A stretch of DNA of 26,595 nt from assembly GCA_040217795.1 (NCBI GenBank), contig JBEHWK010000034.1:1-26595 (forward strand). Direction: 5' to 3'. Of this stretch, positions 7,999-15,562 are shown in pieces; the stretch's first letter is position 1; the number at the start of each line of letters is the position of its first letter. Below the pieces are notes generated by a model that worked only from the letters and a program-made list of their open reading frames with translations, was not told where the DNA came from and made no database searches. Source of the DNA: Clostridium_T sp040217795. GTDB taxonomy: Bacteria > Bacillota > Clostridia > Clostridiales > Clostridiaceae. Position numbers and translations under genes: made by a program.

Positions 7999-9435
7999 TT
8001 ATTTCTTCCTCCAGATTTCAAAATTCTTAAAGCTATATCCGTTGATGTTCACAATATCTTTTCTTTTCCTGAGACTGTATTTTGCCAATACAGAGGAACC
8101 ATAAAGCCTTATATAAATAATCTTCACAAAATCCTCAACGGTGTTTATTCCAGCCTCGCTTGCAAATATCATATCCTTGTCATTCAATAGCTCCAAGACT
8201 ATTTTATTGACTTTATCCAAAGAATACTTCTTCTCCTGTTTTTTTCTGAATTCCTCCAGTCGTTTATTTCTTTCCTCAGGAGAAATTTCCTTAATAAGCA
8301 GCGCATCAGGTGCGAAGGATTTTTTACCCTCATTGGCTGTATATAGAGAACTGCTGTCTATGTATCCATGGATATATAATGTAAAAAGATCAGTAATATC
8401 CTCCATAGTATCCTCAGTAAGCTTCATCTCCGCATCCTTAAAGCTGTCTGCAGCAAACTGGAGAATCCTCTTCACCTGCCCTACCAGATCCCTGGAATTG
8501 TTAAGCAGAAATTTGGCTCTCATAACAGCAGCTCTCTGATACTTGGAATTCTTGCTGTCAATCTCCTCCATGATGTCATCCAGATTATTAAAAGCATAAA
8601 TAACCTCCTGCAGGATATTTACTACCTTTTCTTCCCCTTCCTCCAGACTCTTCAGATTTTCTTCCTCCTGATAAAACCTTGAGGCGGAAGCAATAAAATT
8701 CTCATCACAACTTAACTCTTCAAGCTTCAAGATTATCTTGGGCCTGTATTTTGATATATTGTCTGAGGTTCTAAGCCTGTGATAAGACTTATCTATTATG
8801 TTAATCATATAGTCTTTAAACAGCGCCTCCATTATCTCTTCAGGAGACTGCTGCTTAGTCAGTGCATCAATATATTTTTTAATATTTGCATTTAAAGTCT
8901 TCAAAGCTCCAAGGATCTCCCTGGTATTTTCAAAAACCTGTTTAAGAAGAATCCCGTTATCTATATTTTCTGTAGAATATAACAAGTGATAGATAGAAAT
9001 AATATTCCCCTGATATTCCAGGCTTTCCTTATTGATAATCTTCTGCAGGGCATCTATTATTATTACAGCATAATCATTAAAATTAATAATTTCCTTATAG
9101 TTATTTGTGGTCTCCTTATAGAACCAGCCGTATTCTGTAAGTTTTCTTATCAAACTTCCTGCTTTGTCCTTGATGGAAGAAGATGCTTCTCCCAGCTCCG
9201 CATCAAGATTTTCCAAGTTTCTATCTCTTAACATTCCCTCTATTTCATCAACCAGAATATCCCTGTCTATTCCATAGGACAAACCACCCTGAACCATTTT
9301 ATATGTTATAAAAATAATATCAGCATATAGGTATCTGTTGGCTGAAGCTAAAGGAGAGAATAAATTATCCGGAATAAGGTTGAATAAATGATTATTTATG
9401 ATTATCACCACCGCTCTTTTGATTGCATATTTCAA
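7999..9435 (-). CDS. jetA: Wadjet protein JetA (kleisin-like subunit)
   Basis: This 478-residue helical protein fits the JetA kleisin of Wadjet systems, here of the clostridial JetA family (NLIPDNLFSPLASANRYLYADIIF near the N-terminus). I do not see the DUF3375 pattern of type I JetA, so a type II/III relationship is more likely, but the subtype is not settled. The middle holds long helices, and a Lys/Glu-rich segment (EERNKRLEEFRKKQEKKYS) precedes the C-terminal winged-helix-like part. The first start is TTG at 9435 with AAGGA six bases upstream; GTG codons 8-9 residues later are alternatives. Its stop is one base before the jetB start. JetA bridges the JetC heads and recruits JetB. It begins 67 bases after the upstream gene, with no terminator between them. 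Confidence 0.83.
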   Translation of the reverse strand: MKYAIKRAVVIIINNHLFNLIPDNLFSPLASANRYLYADIIFITYKMVQGGLSYGIDRDILVDEIEGMLRDRNLENLDAELGEASSSIKDKAGSLIRKLTEYGWFYKETTNNYKEIINFNDYAVIIIDALQKIINKESLEYQGNIISIYHLLYSTENIDNGILLKQVFENTREILGALKTLNANIKKYIDALTKQQSPEEIMEALFKDYMINIIDKSYHRLRTSDNISKYRPKIILKLEELSCDENFIASASRFYQEEENLKSLEEGEEKVVNILQEVIYAFNNLDDIMEEIDSKNSKYQRAAVMRAKFLLNNSRDLVGQVKRILQFAADSFKDAEMKLTEDTMEDITDLFTLYIHGYIDSSSLYTANEGKKSFAPDALLIKEISPEERNKRLEEFRKKQEKKYSLDKVNKIVLELLNDKDMIFASEAGINTVEDFVKIIYIRLYGSSVLAKYSLRKRKDIVNINGYSFKNFEIWRKK

Positions 9436-9502
9436 ATTTAATCCTTATCCCTATGTTACCAAATTTTATATATCAAAGAAAGTTAACCAATTTGATATTT
9501 AT

Positions 9503-10699
9503 CTACTCCCAATCAGGATACTGCTGCGGTGATTTTCCTTTGCTCTCAATGATTTGGGGATCTGCTTCTTCATTTTCTATAAAATCCATTACTTGTATTT
9601 TAAATTCCCACATATCACCGAAGTCAAATATATATACAAACTGCTGCCCTTTATAAATCTCAGCTTCCTCTATAGTTAAATCTTCATATTCATCACTTTC
9701 GCCGAATGGATTAGCTGAATAAAACTCTGTTCCATTCCTGTAACTTGTGCCAGTGTAAAAAGCATACATATGATCATTATCAAAATCAAAAACCTCCTGA
9801 ATCATTAAATGCAATTCATGAAATGTAGTATCGTGAGGTACCTTAAGCATTCTCCAAAGATTCTTATGTAATGAAACTTTTAAAATATAAGTTCCTTTTC
9901 TATTAATTTCAATATTGCAATTCACAGTTTTATTAATTAATCCAGGTTCGAAAACAGTTGCTATAAGTTCAATAAAGGTTTTATCCTCTTCACTATTTTT
10001 GATATTTAATCGTTCTTTTAAAATATCTATCATATAATCTTCAATATTTGCATAATCTAAAGCTTTTATTAATGCTTTACTTATTTCTCTGCCAAAGTCT
10101 GTGGGCATAATGCTTTTTATGGAGTCCTGATTTTTATTTTTTACACTATCTTCAAGCTCTAATTCACATATTCCCAGCATTCTTAATATTCTGATAGTCT
10201 TGGAATGATATGAAAATAAACCTCCATAACCAATACCGCTTTCAAGTTTTTTTCTACGGCCATTAGTTCTGCCAATTGCATTTAGGAGCCGGAAAAACTC
10301 AGAAATATCATAATTTAATTCTTCCTCAAAATCATATGTTGTCCAGAAAATCCCAAGCATAAATGCATATTTTTCATAAATATTTAAATTTATGAATTCC
10401 TCTAAAAAATCTGTTTTTACCAGTTTAAACTTATTTTTACCATTAATCTGTATTAAAAACAATCTGCTTTCAACTGCCAATGAAAAAAAGAAATCTATAG
10501 CTATGTATTTATCTTGATTATAACTTGCTTTTATTGCATTTCTCTGAAAATGCAGCTGTGAATTTAATTCAAAACAGTGGTTTTTGCCTAAAACCTGAGT
10601 TCTGTTTGATAAATCCGGATCTTTTCCCAAAATATAATTTATGAAGGTATCAAAATCCTCTACAAATGGTAAAATATCTTTTTCATATTTAGACATCAT
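9503..10699 (-). CDS. pRiA4b ORF-3-like domain protein at the Wadjet operon 5' end
   Basis: The C-terminal ~130 residues match the plasmid pRiA4b ORF-3/IS1096 TnpR passenger family (PF07929): YILKVSLHKNLWRMLKVPHD, TFHELHLMIQEVFDFDNDHMYAFY and VYIFDFGDMWEFKIQV are characteristic. The N-terminal ~260 residues are unassigned; they are rich in aromatic and charged residues and include a basic run (GRTNGRRKK). I choose ATG at 10699 (GAGGA seven bases upstream), giving 398 residues; a TTG at 10735 lacks a ribosome binding site. The biochemical function of this domain family is unknown to me. The gene is on the same strand as jetABCD and ends 67 bases before jetA with no terminator, so co-transcription is likely. 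Whether it works with Wadjet is inference. Confidence 0.78.
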   Translation of the reverse strand: MMSKYEKDILPFVEDFDTFINYILGKDPDLSNRTQVLGKNHCFELNSQLHFQRNAIKASYNQDKYIAIDFFFSLAVESRLFLIQINGKNKFKLVKTDFLEEFINLNIYEKYAFMLGIFWTTYDFEEELNYDISEFFRLLNAIGRTNGRRKKLESGIGYGGLFSYHSKTIRILRMLGICELELEDSVKNKNQDSIKSIMPTDFGREISKALIKALDYANIEDYMIDILKERLNIKNSEEDKTFIELIATVFEPGLINKTVNCNIEINRKGTYILKVSLHKNLWRMLKVPHDTTFHELHLMIQEVFDFDNDHMYAFYTGTSYRNGTEFYSANPFGESDEYEDLTIEEAEIYKGQQFVYIFDFGDMWEFKIQVMDFIENEEADPQIIESKGKSPQQYPDWE

Positions 10700-11025
10700 T
10701 ATTATTCCTCTTTCCTTTAAATATTTCTGTTTCAAGACGGTGATTTTCTGCTCTCCTCTTTTTTATGTGTTTTATGGCTGATTCCTCTCAAACCCTCATT
10801 TTTGCTATATATTTACATGAAGATATGTTCTTATATTTATATATTCTTCTCTGAAATGCATTGTGGGTCACTCTTATGCACTTTAGACCGTTGTTACCAT
10901 TTTACCAATTTTTATTTATAAATAAAAGTTGACCAGGTATAACTTTTTTCTTTCATATTTCTTTTTAAAAAGGAAAAGAACACCTGCCGGCTAAACAGAT
11001 GCTCTTTGGGACGTACTGACCATTA
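10700..11025. other. Intergenic region: leader of the defence operon and 3' end of the ABC operon
   Basis: No gene is visible. The right end carries hairpin repeat copy 3 beyond the ABC permease stop. The rest is the AT-rich upstream region of the pRiA4b-domain gene. An imperfect dyad, TGCAT...GTG-acc-CAC...ATGCA, lies around 10858-10882 and could be an operator, but this is weak. I see no clear sigma-A promoter; TTGGTA/17/TAAAGT on the minus strand near 10880-10910 is the best candidate and is poor. Confidence 0.4.
10974..11010 (-). repeat. Dispersed hairpin repeat, copy 3 (terminator-like)
   Basis: Arms AAGAACACCTG (10976-10986) and CAGATGCTCTT (10996-11006) enclose CCGGCTAAA, the same loop as copy 1. 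On the minus strand it follows the second ABC permease stop by about 15 bases and is followed by TTCTTTTCC and a T-rich tract, consistent with terminating the ABC operon. The flank shared by copies 1 and 2 is not clearly conserved here. Confidence 0.75.
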
Positions 11026-11823
11026 TTAAACATTCAAATCTCTTCTTTTATAGCATGCATAAGTAACAAATACCAGCACACTGATTATTACAGATGACAG
11101 AATAAGAAACGCCGGTTCAAATCCTCCTCCATTCAATAACCTTTCAGCCTTGAAATACTCAAAAGGAGTGATGTACTTCAGTATGGAAAGGCTGCTCCTC
11201 ATATTGATTATGGAAGAAATAATGAATGTGACCACCAGAATTGTCGTAGCCACTGAGGCAGCAGATCTTGGCCTTCTGCTTACAGCTGCCGCTGCAGTAC
11301 CTATTACCAGGAATATCAGCTGTAAAATAAACATTCCTGCCATCAATATGAATATTTCACCGTTTATATCCTCTCCATTGCCGTATTTGCCCATAAGTGC
11401 AACTGAAGAAACCAGCGTTACTATATTGAATATCACTATATTAACAAGTGAAGCAAGAAGCTTCGCTGTAATCACTTTGCATCTTGAAACAGGTTTAACC
11501 ATCAAAAACTCCGTGGTTTTATCCCGCTCTTCCTTTGAAATGATGTCGGTTCCCAGCAAAGAAGCATGGACAGTAGCCATCAAAAGAAGATACAGATATG
11601 CCATGCCATAAAATCCGCTGGCTTTTGTCAGGTCAAAATTACCCATACCCAATACCCCCTTAATGGAGCTTGGAATTTGTGACAGCAATTCATTCATTGA
11701 TTGTCCAGTTTGAGTGTATGCAGTATATTTGCCCACTGAGGATAATATCACAAAAATCATGGCAATACTCCAAATGATAAGTGATTTTCTGTGAGCTTTT
11801 AATTCTCTAAAAAAAATATTCAT
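11026..11823 (-). CDS. ABC-2 type transporter permease
   Basis: This 265-residue integral membrane protein of the ABC-2 permease type has about six membrane segments: an N-terminal one after MNIFFRELKAHRKS, four central ones, and one near the C-terminus. The cytoplasmic stretch SKEERDKTTEFLMVKPVSRCKVITAKLLASL contains the conserved KTxEFLxxKPVSR coupling motif, also found in the neighbouring permease, so the pair arose from a duplication or serves as a heterodimer. ATG at 11823 has a G-rich stretch (GGGGGGATAAGGG) directly upstream and is 13 bases after the preceding stop. It is the last gene of the ATPase-permease-permease operon and ends just before hairpin repeat copy 3. The substrate is not evident. 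Confidence 0.88.
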   Translation of the reverse strand: MNIFFRELKAHRKSLIIWSIAMIFVILSSVGKYTAYTQTGQSMNELLSQIPSSIKGVLGMGNFDLTKASGFYGMAYLYLLLMATVHASLLGTDIISKEERDKTTEFLMVKPVSRCKVITAKLLASLVNIVIFNIVTLVSSVALMGKYGNGEDINGEIFILMAGMFILQLIFLVIGTAAAAVSRRPRSAASVATTILVVTFIISSIINMRSSLSILKYITPFEYFKAERLLNGGGFEPAFLILSSVIISVLVFVTYACYKRRDLNV

Positions 11824-11836
11824 CCCTTATCCCCCC

Positions 11837-12637
11837 CTAAACTGCCTGAATGTCTTTTTTCAGGTATATGGAATAGCTTCCTGCAATGGCTGCAACCATG
11901 AAGACAATGGCAATTACTACATAAGACATCTCATATGAAGCATGCTCGATAATATATGCCGTATCAAAAAATCTGAAGGGGGAAAGATACCTGACTCTTT
12001 CTTCTCCAACTATGGATCCAAGAGAACCTAAGATGTAGAATCCGAATACAGTGCTCAGGGATATTGATATCACCGATTTAATTTTTCCCACAATAACTGA
12101 AATAAGAATGCCCAGAGCCATAAATACCAGTTGAATAAAAAACATGGTTAGAGATATAAGGAAAAATATTTTCACATTAAATGTACCAACTATAACCATG
12201 GCTGCTGAAATGGTCAAACCAAGATAAATGACATTTGTGATAACCAAAGCGGAAAAGGCGGCCATGAGCTTGGAGGTCATTATTTGAACCCGGCTTACAG
12301 GCTTTGTCATTAAAAAATCTGCAGTTTTATCACGCAGCTCTTTTGAAAGAATGGCTATTCCCAGATTCATAGCCTGAATTGCACCGCATAATATAACAAA
12401 TGAGAAAACAAAAGAGTAAAATCCCTCAAGGGTGGAAATACTGTCAACCAGTATATTGAAGGCCTTTTTCACAGCATCCGGCATGTTATTCAGAAAAGCC
12501 TTAAAGTTTTCAATCTCACTGCCAAGTCCTTTAAAAATATAAATATATACCACTGCCAAAAGGGTCATTGATACTGCCCAGCCTATAATGGAATTTCGGT
12601 ATGATTTAAGTTCATGCCTGAATATATTCATGATCAT
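11837..12637 (-). CDS. ABC-2 type transporter permease
   Basis: This permease of about 266 residues is paralogous to the downstream one: both open with an MNIFxxELKxxRxS-like segment and contain SKELRDKTADFLMTKPVSR or its equivalent between the second and third membrane segments. About six hydrophobic segments are seen. I choose ATG at 12637, which overlaps the ATPase stop by one base (TGATG) with AAGGA six bases upstream; a GTG at 12640 and an ATG at 12631 are alternatives. The tight coupling to the ATPase gene shows that they form one transporter. No regulator gene is adjacent, and the exported compound is unknown. Confidence 0.88.
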   Translation of the reverse strand: MIMNIFRHELKSYRNSIIGWAVSMTLLAVVYIYIFKGLGSEIENFKAFLNNMPDAVKKAFNILVDSISTLEGFYSFVFSFVILCGAIQAMNLGIAILSKELRDKTADFLMTKPVSRVQIMTSKLMAAFSALVITNVIYLGLTISAAMVIVGTFNVKIFFLISLTMFFIQLVFMALGILISVIVGKIKSVISISLSTVFGFYILGSLGSIVGEERVRYLSPFRFFDTAYIIEHASYEMSYVVIAIVFMVAAIAGSYSIYLKKDIQAV

Positions 12638-13521
12638 CACACTTCCTTTTCATAATAGTGCATAAATATTTCCTCAAGGCTTGGCTCCTCGATGCCGATA
12701 TTGGATAGTTCTATATCTGAAAGCTTCTTCATAATAAGATTGACATTGCCCTTATATAAGAAGCTTATCTTACTGCTCTCTATCTCAAGGTTACTTACAC
12801 CTGCCAGATTAAAATATTCCTTTGCAATTTCCTCTTTTGTTTCAACCCTGAACTTTTTGTAGTTGTTTTCTCTCAAATTACTCATCTTTTCCAGCTTGAT
12901 GATTCTGCCTTCCTTGATTATTGCAACACGGCTGCACAGCCTCTGAACCTCGGTTAAAACATGGGAGGATAAAAAAATGGTTGCACCTTTCCTGTTTTCT
13001 TCAAAAAGCAGATCAAAGAATTTCTGCTGCATCAACGGGTCAAGTCCTCCGGTAGGTTCATCCAGAATGATCAGCTTAGGCTCATGAAGCAGCCCCTGAA
13101 CTATTCCAACCTTTTTTTTGTTTCCGTAAGACAAATCATCAATTTTCTTGTTCAAATCCAGGTCCAATATTTCCGCAAGTTCTTTTATTCTCTTGCTGCA
13201 ATCCTTTTTATAGAAGCTCGCTGAATATTTTAACAGGTCAATAACCTTCATCTTGTCGTAATAATACACTTCAGAAGGTAAATAGCCCACTTCTCTGGCA
13301 ATTTCAGGAGCATACTTAATGCAATCCTTGCCAAAGATTGCCGCGCTTCCGCTGGTAGGATAAATCAAAGACAGCAAAGTCCTGATGAGAGTCGACTTAC
13401 CTGCCCCATTAGGCCCGATAAAGCCAAAAATCTCACCTTCTTCAACATTGAAACTCACATCAATGATTCCTCTGGACTTGCCATAGTATTTAGTAAGATT
13501 GTTAATTTCTATAACATTCAT
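12637..13521 (-). CDS. ABC transporter ATP-binding protein
   Basis: This is a 294-residue ATPase of an ABC-2 exporter. Walker A GPNGAGKST is at 36-44, the signature at 130-134 is LSYGN (in place of LSGGQ), Walker B IILDEP is at 151-156, and the H-loop is SSHVLTEV. Residues beyond about 220 form a C-terminal extension typical of exporters of the bacitracin/multidrug group. ATG at 13521 is chosen because GGAGG lies eight bases upstream; the open frame extends six codons further. It is the first gene of a three-gene operon with two paralogous permeases. The substrate could be a peptide, antibiotic or lipid; the sequence does not decide. Confidence 0.92.
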   Translation of the reverse strand: MNVIEINNLTKYYGKSRGIIDVSFNVEEGEIFGFIGPNGAGKSTLIRTLLSLIYPTSGSAAIFGKDCIKYAPEIAREVGYLPSEVYYYDKMKVIDLLKYSASFYKKDCSKRIKELAEILDLDLNKKIDDLSYGNKKKVGIVQGLLHEPKLIILDEPTGGLDPLMQQKFFDLLFEENRKGATIFLSSHVLTEVQRLCSRVAIIKEGRIIKLEKMSNLRENNYKKFRVETKEEIAKEYFNLAGVSNLEIESSKISFLYKGNVNLIMKKLSDIELSNIGIEEPSLEEIFMHYYEKEV

Positions 13522-13540
13522 ATGCAATCCCTCCCACATA

Positions 13541-13553
13541 TAACCTCAGGTTA
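13541..13553. promoter_or_regulatory. Perfect palindrome before the ABC ATPase gene
   Basis: TAACCTCAGGTTA is a perfect inverted repeat around one central base, 20 bases upstream of the ATPase start and just before its ribosome binding site. It could be an operator or a small RNA hairpin. No cognate regulator gene is next to it. Confidence 0.35.
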
Positions 13554-13605
13554 ATTCTTGAAAATATACTATTGCCTCCTATTAATATCATTATATACTA
13601 AATAT

Positions 13606-13634
13606 TATTTATCTCACTACTCAAATCCAGTCAA
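13606..13634 (-). promoter_or_regulatory. Probable sigma-A promoter of the ABC operon
   Basis: On the minus strand TTGACT (13634-13629) and TAAATA (13611-13606) are separated by 17 bases, followed by an AT-rich leader to the ATPase start at 13521. It is a moderate match to the sigma-A consensus in the expected place. Confidence 0.45.
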
Positions 13635-13670
13635 TAATTTCTACTGCTGTTATTCTAACTCAGAAAAAAT

Positions 13671-13704
13671 AACGAAAGCCCCTGATTTCAAAGGCTTTCT
13701 CGTT
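13671..13704 (-). terminator. Terminator-like hairpin next to the IS left end
   Basis: GAAAGCC (13674-13680) pairs with GGCTTTC (13693-13699), extended by AACG/CGTT with a bulge. On the minus strand it is followed by GTTATTTTTT, so it would terminate a minus-strand transcript arriving from the right. The IS now separates it from whatever lay upstream. Confidence 0.55.
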
Positions 13705-13711
13705 GTATCAC

Positions 13712-13733
13712 AACACCCCAGGGGCAATGTCAT
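13712..13733 (+). repeat. IS left terminal inverted repeat
   Basis: AACACCCCAGGGGCAATGTC and the following AT pair with the right repeat at 15360-15381 in inverted orientation. One mismatch is at the centre of CCCC-N-GGGG, which is itself a small palindrome. Confidence 0.8.
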
Positions 13734-13804
13734 AAAAATAAGAATACACAAAATGGAAAATAACTAAGTAAATATATAAGAAAAAGCTTGACTTTTCAGA
13801 ATCG

Positions 13805-13856
13805 CCCCAATAATCGATAAGGATACCTTTTTATTGGTATAACTTAATCGACGGGG
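13805..13856 (+). promoter_or_regulatory. Hairpin sequestering the transposase ribosome binding site
   Basis: CCCC (13805-13808), ATCGAT and ATACC on the left side pair with GGTAT, ATCGA and GGGG (13853-13856) on the right, with small bulges. The GGGG that closes the stem is the ribosome binding site of the TTG start at 13865. Transcripts entering from outside the element would fold this and not be translated, a known safety device of insertion sequences. Confidence 0.65.
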
Positions 13857-13864
13857 TGATTTTT

Positions 13865-15139
13865 TTGAAAACAAAAAGCTATCTAAAAGAAGGAATAAGA
13901 ATAACTGATGAACTAATAAATGATATAATGTTTCTGTGTGAAACAAGAATGAAAGAAACGTATTTCACAAGAATAGGAAACAATAAAATGGATTTTAAGA
14001 ATATATTATTGTTTATTTTAAACTTTGTTAAAAAGAGCCTACAGCTTGAATTAGATGATTTCTTTGCTAAAGTAAAGGGAAACGACATAAATGTAACAAA
14101 GCAAGCTTTCTCACAGGCTCGGCAAAAAATTTCTCCTAAGGCGTTTATTAAGATGTCGGATGAAATACTTAAGTGGTTTTACAGCGATACTGATTTTAAG
14201 AAGTATCGAGGTTATAGAGTATTGAGTATTGACGGAATAGTACTGGAATTAAACAATACCGAAAATTTAAGAAAAGAATTTGGATATGTAAAAAACCAAT
14301 CGATCCAAGTCGCTCGTGCACGAGCATCCGCGCTTTATGATGTTGAGAATGATATGATTTTAAGTTCAAAGATTGGGCATTATGGTTCAAGTGAAAGAGC
14401 CGTTGCTGAAGATTTAATTAATCATTTAAGTGAATTAGGAACTAGCAAGGACTTAATATTATTTGACAGAGGGTATCCTTCAAGGGATTTTGTACAATTC
14501 CTTGAAAAAAATCATATAAAATACGTTATGCGTGTAAGTACAGCTTTTTTAAAGGTTGTTGTTAATGCACCTAATTCAGATCAGGTCTTGGAAGTTAAAT
14601 ATAAAGATAAAATACTGAAAATGAGAGTTTTAAAGTTTGATCTGAAATCAGGAATAACAGAAACACTAATCACGAATATTTTTGATGAAACCTTTACTGT
14701 GTCAGACTTTAAAGAAATTTATTTTAAACGTTGGGGAATAGAAGTCAAATACAATGAACTGAAAAGTAAGATGCAAATTGAGAACTTTACTGGCGAAACA
14801 CCAATTGCGATAGAGCAGGACTTTTATGCAACTATGTACTTGGCAAACATGGTGTCATTAGCTAAGAAAGATGCAGACAGGCTGATATCAGATAAAAATA
14901 AAGATAAGAATTTAAAGTATGAATATAAAGTTAATACTAATGTTCTCATAGGAAAACTAAAGGATTCGCTAATACTAATGTTACTCGAGGGCAGGCCTCG
15001 GAAGCGTTCAATGATACTTAAGCAAATTATGAATGAAATATCTAGGAATATGATACCAATCCGACCCGAAAGGAATTTTAACAGAAAAGCTGGAGAACGA
15101 GCAAATAAGTACTCATTAAACAGAAAAAGATGCTTATAA
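13865..15139 (+). CDS. IS4-family transposase
   Basis: This DDE transposase of about 424 residues catalyses cut-and-paste movement of the element. The first catalytic Asp is in VLSIDGIVLELN, the second in LILFDRGYPSRDF, and the Glu in the complete IS4 signature Y-(2)-R-(3)-E-(6)-K read from YFKRWGIEVKYNELK. The region between them carries the beta-strand insertion typical of the family. The frame opens with GTG at 13856, but that codon overlaps the GGGGTG ribosome binding site; I choose the TTG at 13865, six bases after it. No frameshift or stop is seen, so the enzyme looks functional. Its own terminator follows at 15273. Confidence 0.92.
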   Translation: MKTKSYLKEGIRITDELINDIMFLCETRMKETYFTRIGNNKMDFKNILLFILNFVKKSLQLELDDFFAKVKGNDINVTKQAFSQARQKISPKAFIKMSDEILKWFYSDTDFKKYRGYRVLSIDGIVLELNNTENLRKEFGYVKNQSIQVARARASALYDVENDMILSSKIGHYGSSERAVAEDLINHLSELGTSKDLILFDRGYPSRDFVQFLEKNHIKYVMRVSTAFLKVVVNAPNSDQVLEVKYKDKILKMRVLKFDLKSGITETLITNIFDETFTVSDFKEIYFKRWGIEVKYNELKSKMQIENFTGETPIAIEQDFYATMYLANMVSLAKKDADRLISDKNKDKNLKYEYKVNTNVLIGKLKDSLILMLLEGRPRKRSMILKQIMNEISRNMIPIRPERNFNRKAGERANKYSLNRKRCL

Positions 15140-15272
15140 AATAATATAATTGAAAGAATGTACAAGCTTTTATGTCATAATGACTAAAGGCTTAGTTAGG
15201 TTGCAATAAATACATTAAGATATGCATGAGATTTCTGTAAAGTACTTTCAAAATCAAATATTTAAGACAAAG

Positions 15273-15331
15273 AAACCGCAAAATCTGAAGTTCAAAGTTA
15301 CTTGATACAGATTTTACGGTTTGATTTTTTG
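15273..15331 (+). terminator. Terminator of the transposase gene
   Basis: AAACCGCAAAATCTG (15273-15287) pairs with CAGATTTTACGGTTT (15308-15322) with one mismatch, followed by GATTTTTTG. It lies within the IS, between the transposase stop and the right inverted repeat, in the 423-base gene-free stretch 15140-15562. Confidence 0.8.
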
Positions 15332-15359
15332 AATTGTAAGTTATTTGAATGCTAACTTG

Positions 15360-15381
15360 ATGACATTGCCCCAGGGGTGTT
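15360..15381 (+). repeat. IS right terminal inverted repeat
   Basis: ATGACATTGCCCCAGGGGTG and the following TT are the inverted counterpart of 13712-13733. The terminator at 15273-15331 lies between it and the transposase stop. Confidence 0.8.
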
Positions 15382-15430
15382 ATGGGTGCTTGAAGGTTGA
15401 AAAAATACACCTAAGCTCCTTTGTCTAATT

Positions 15431-15499
15431 GTTGCAATAGTTTGAAATGTGTTGGGGTTATCTATATAATGGAATTACAGTGGGTTTAAGGAAAGAAGG
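15431..15499 (+). promoter_or_regulatory. Conserved promoter cassette, copy 1
   Basis: TTGAAA (15442-15447) and TATAAT (15465-15470) are 17 bases apart, a strong sigma-A promoter. The flanks (GCAATAG upstream; GGAATTACAGTGGGTTTAAG downstream) are also shared with copies at 21072 and 23978. It lies between the IS and the flavoprotein gene, about 90 bases before its start. Confidence 0.8.
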
Positions 15500-15562
15500 T
15501 ATATATAATTGAAAGATAATGAAATTAGGAACTCACAATTACTATGAATAGGAGATGGATTT

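Larger units (their letters stand above)
13712..15381 (+). mobile_element. IS4-family insertion sequence, complete
   Basis: One transposase gene lies between near-perfect inverted repeats: 13712-13733 and 15360-15381, both containing GGGGCAATGTCAT preceded by AACACCCC and differing at one central base. If the outer AACACCCC is not part of the element, the core runs 13721-15372. I see no obvious direct target duplication at either choice of boundary. The element has a 5' hairpin over the transposase start and an internal terminator at its 3' end. It sits between the ABC operon promoter region and the flavoprotein gene and does not visibly break an open reading frame. Confidence 0.85.

Noticed and set aside
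9458..9503. Imperfect direct repeat (ACCAAATTTTATATATC / ACCAATTTGATATTTATC) between the pRiA4b-domain gene and jetA
   Set aside because: AT-rich, only partly matching, and overlapping the stop codon of the upstream gene; not strong enough to call an operator.
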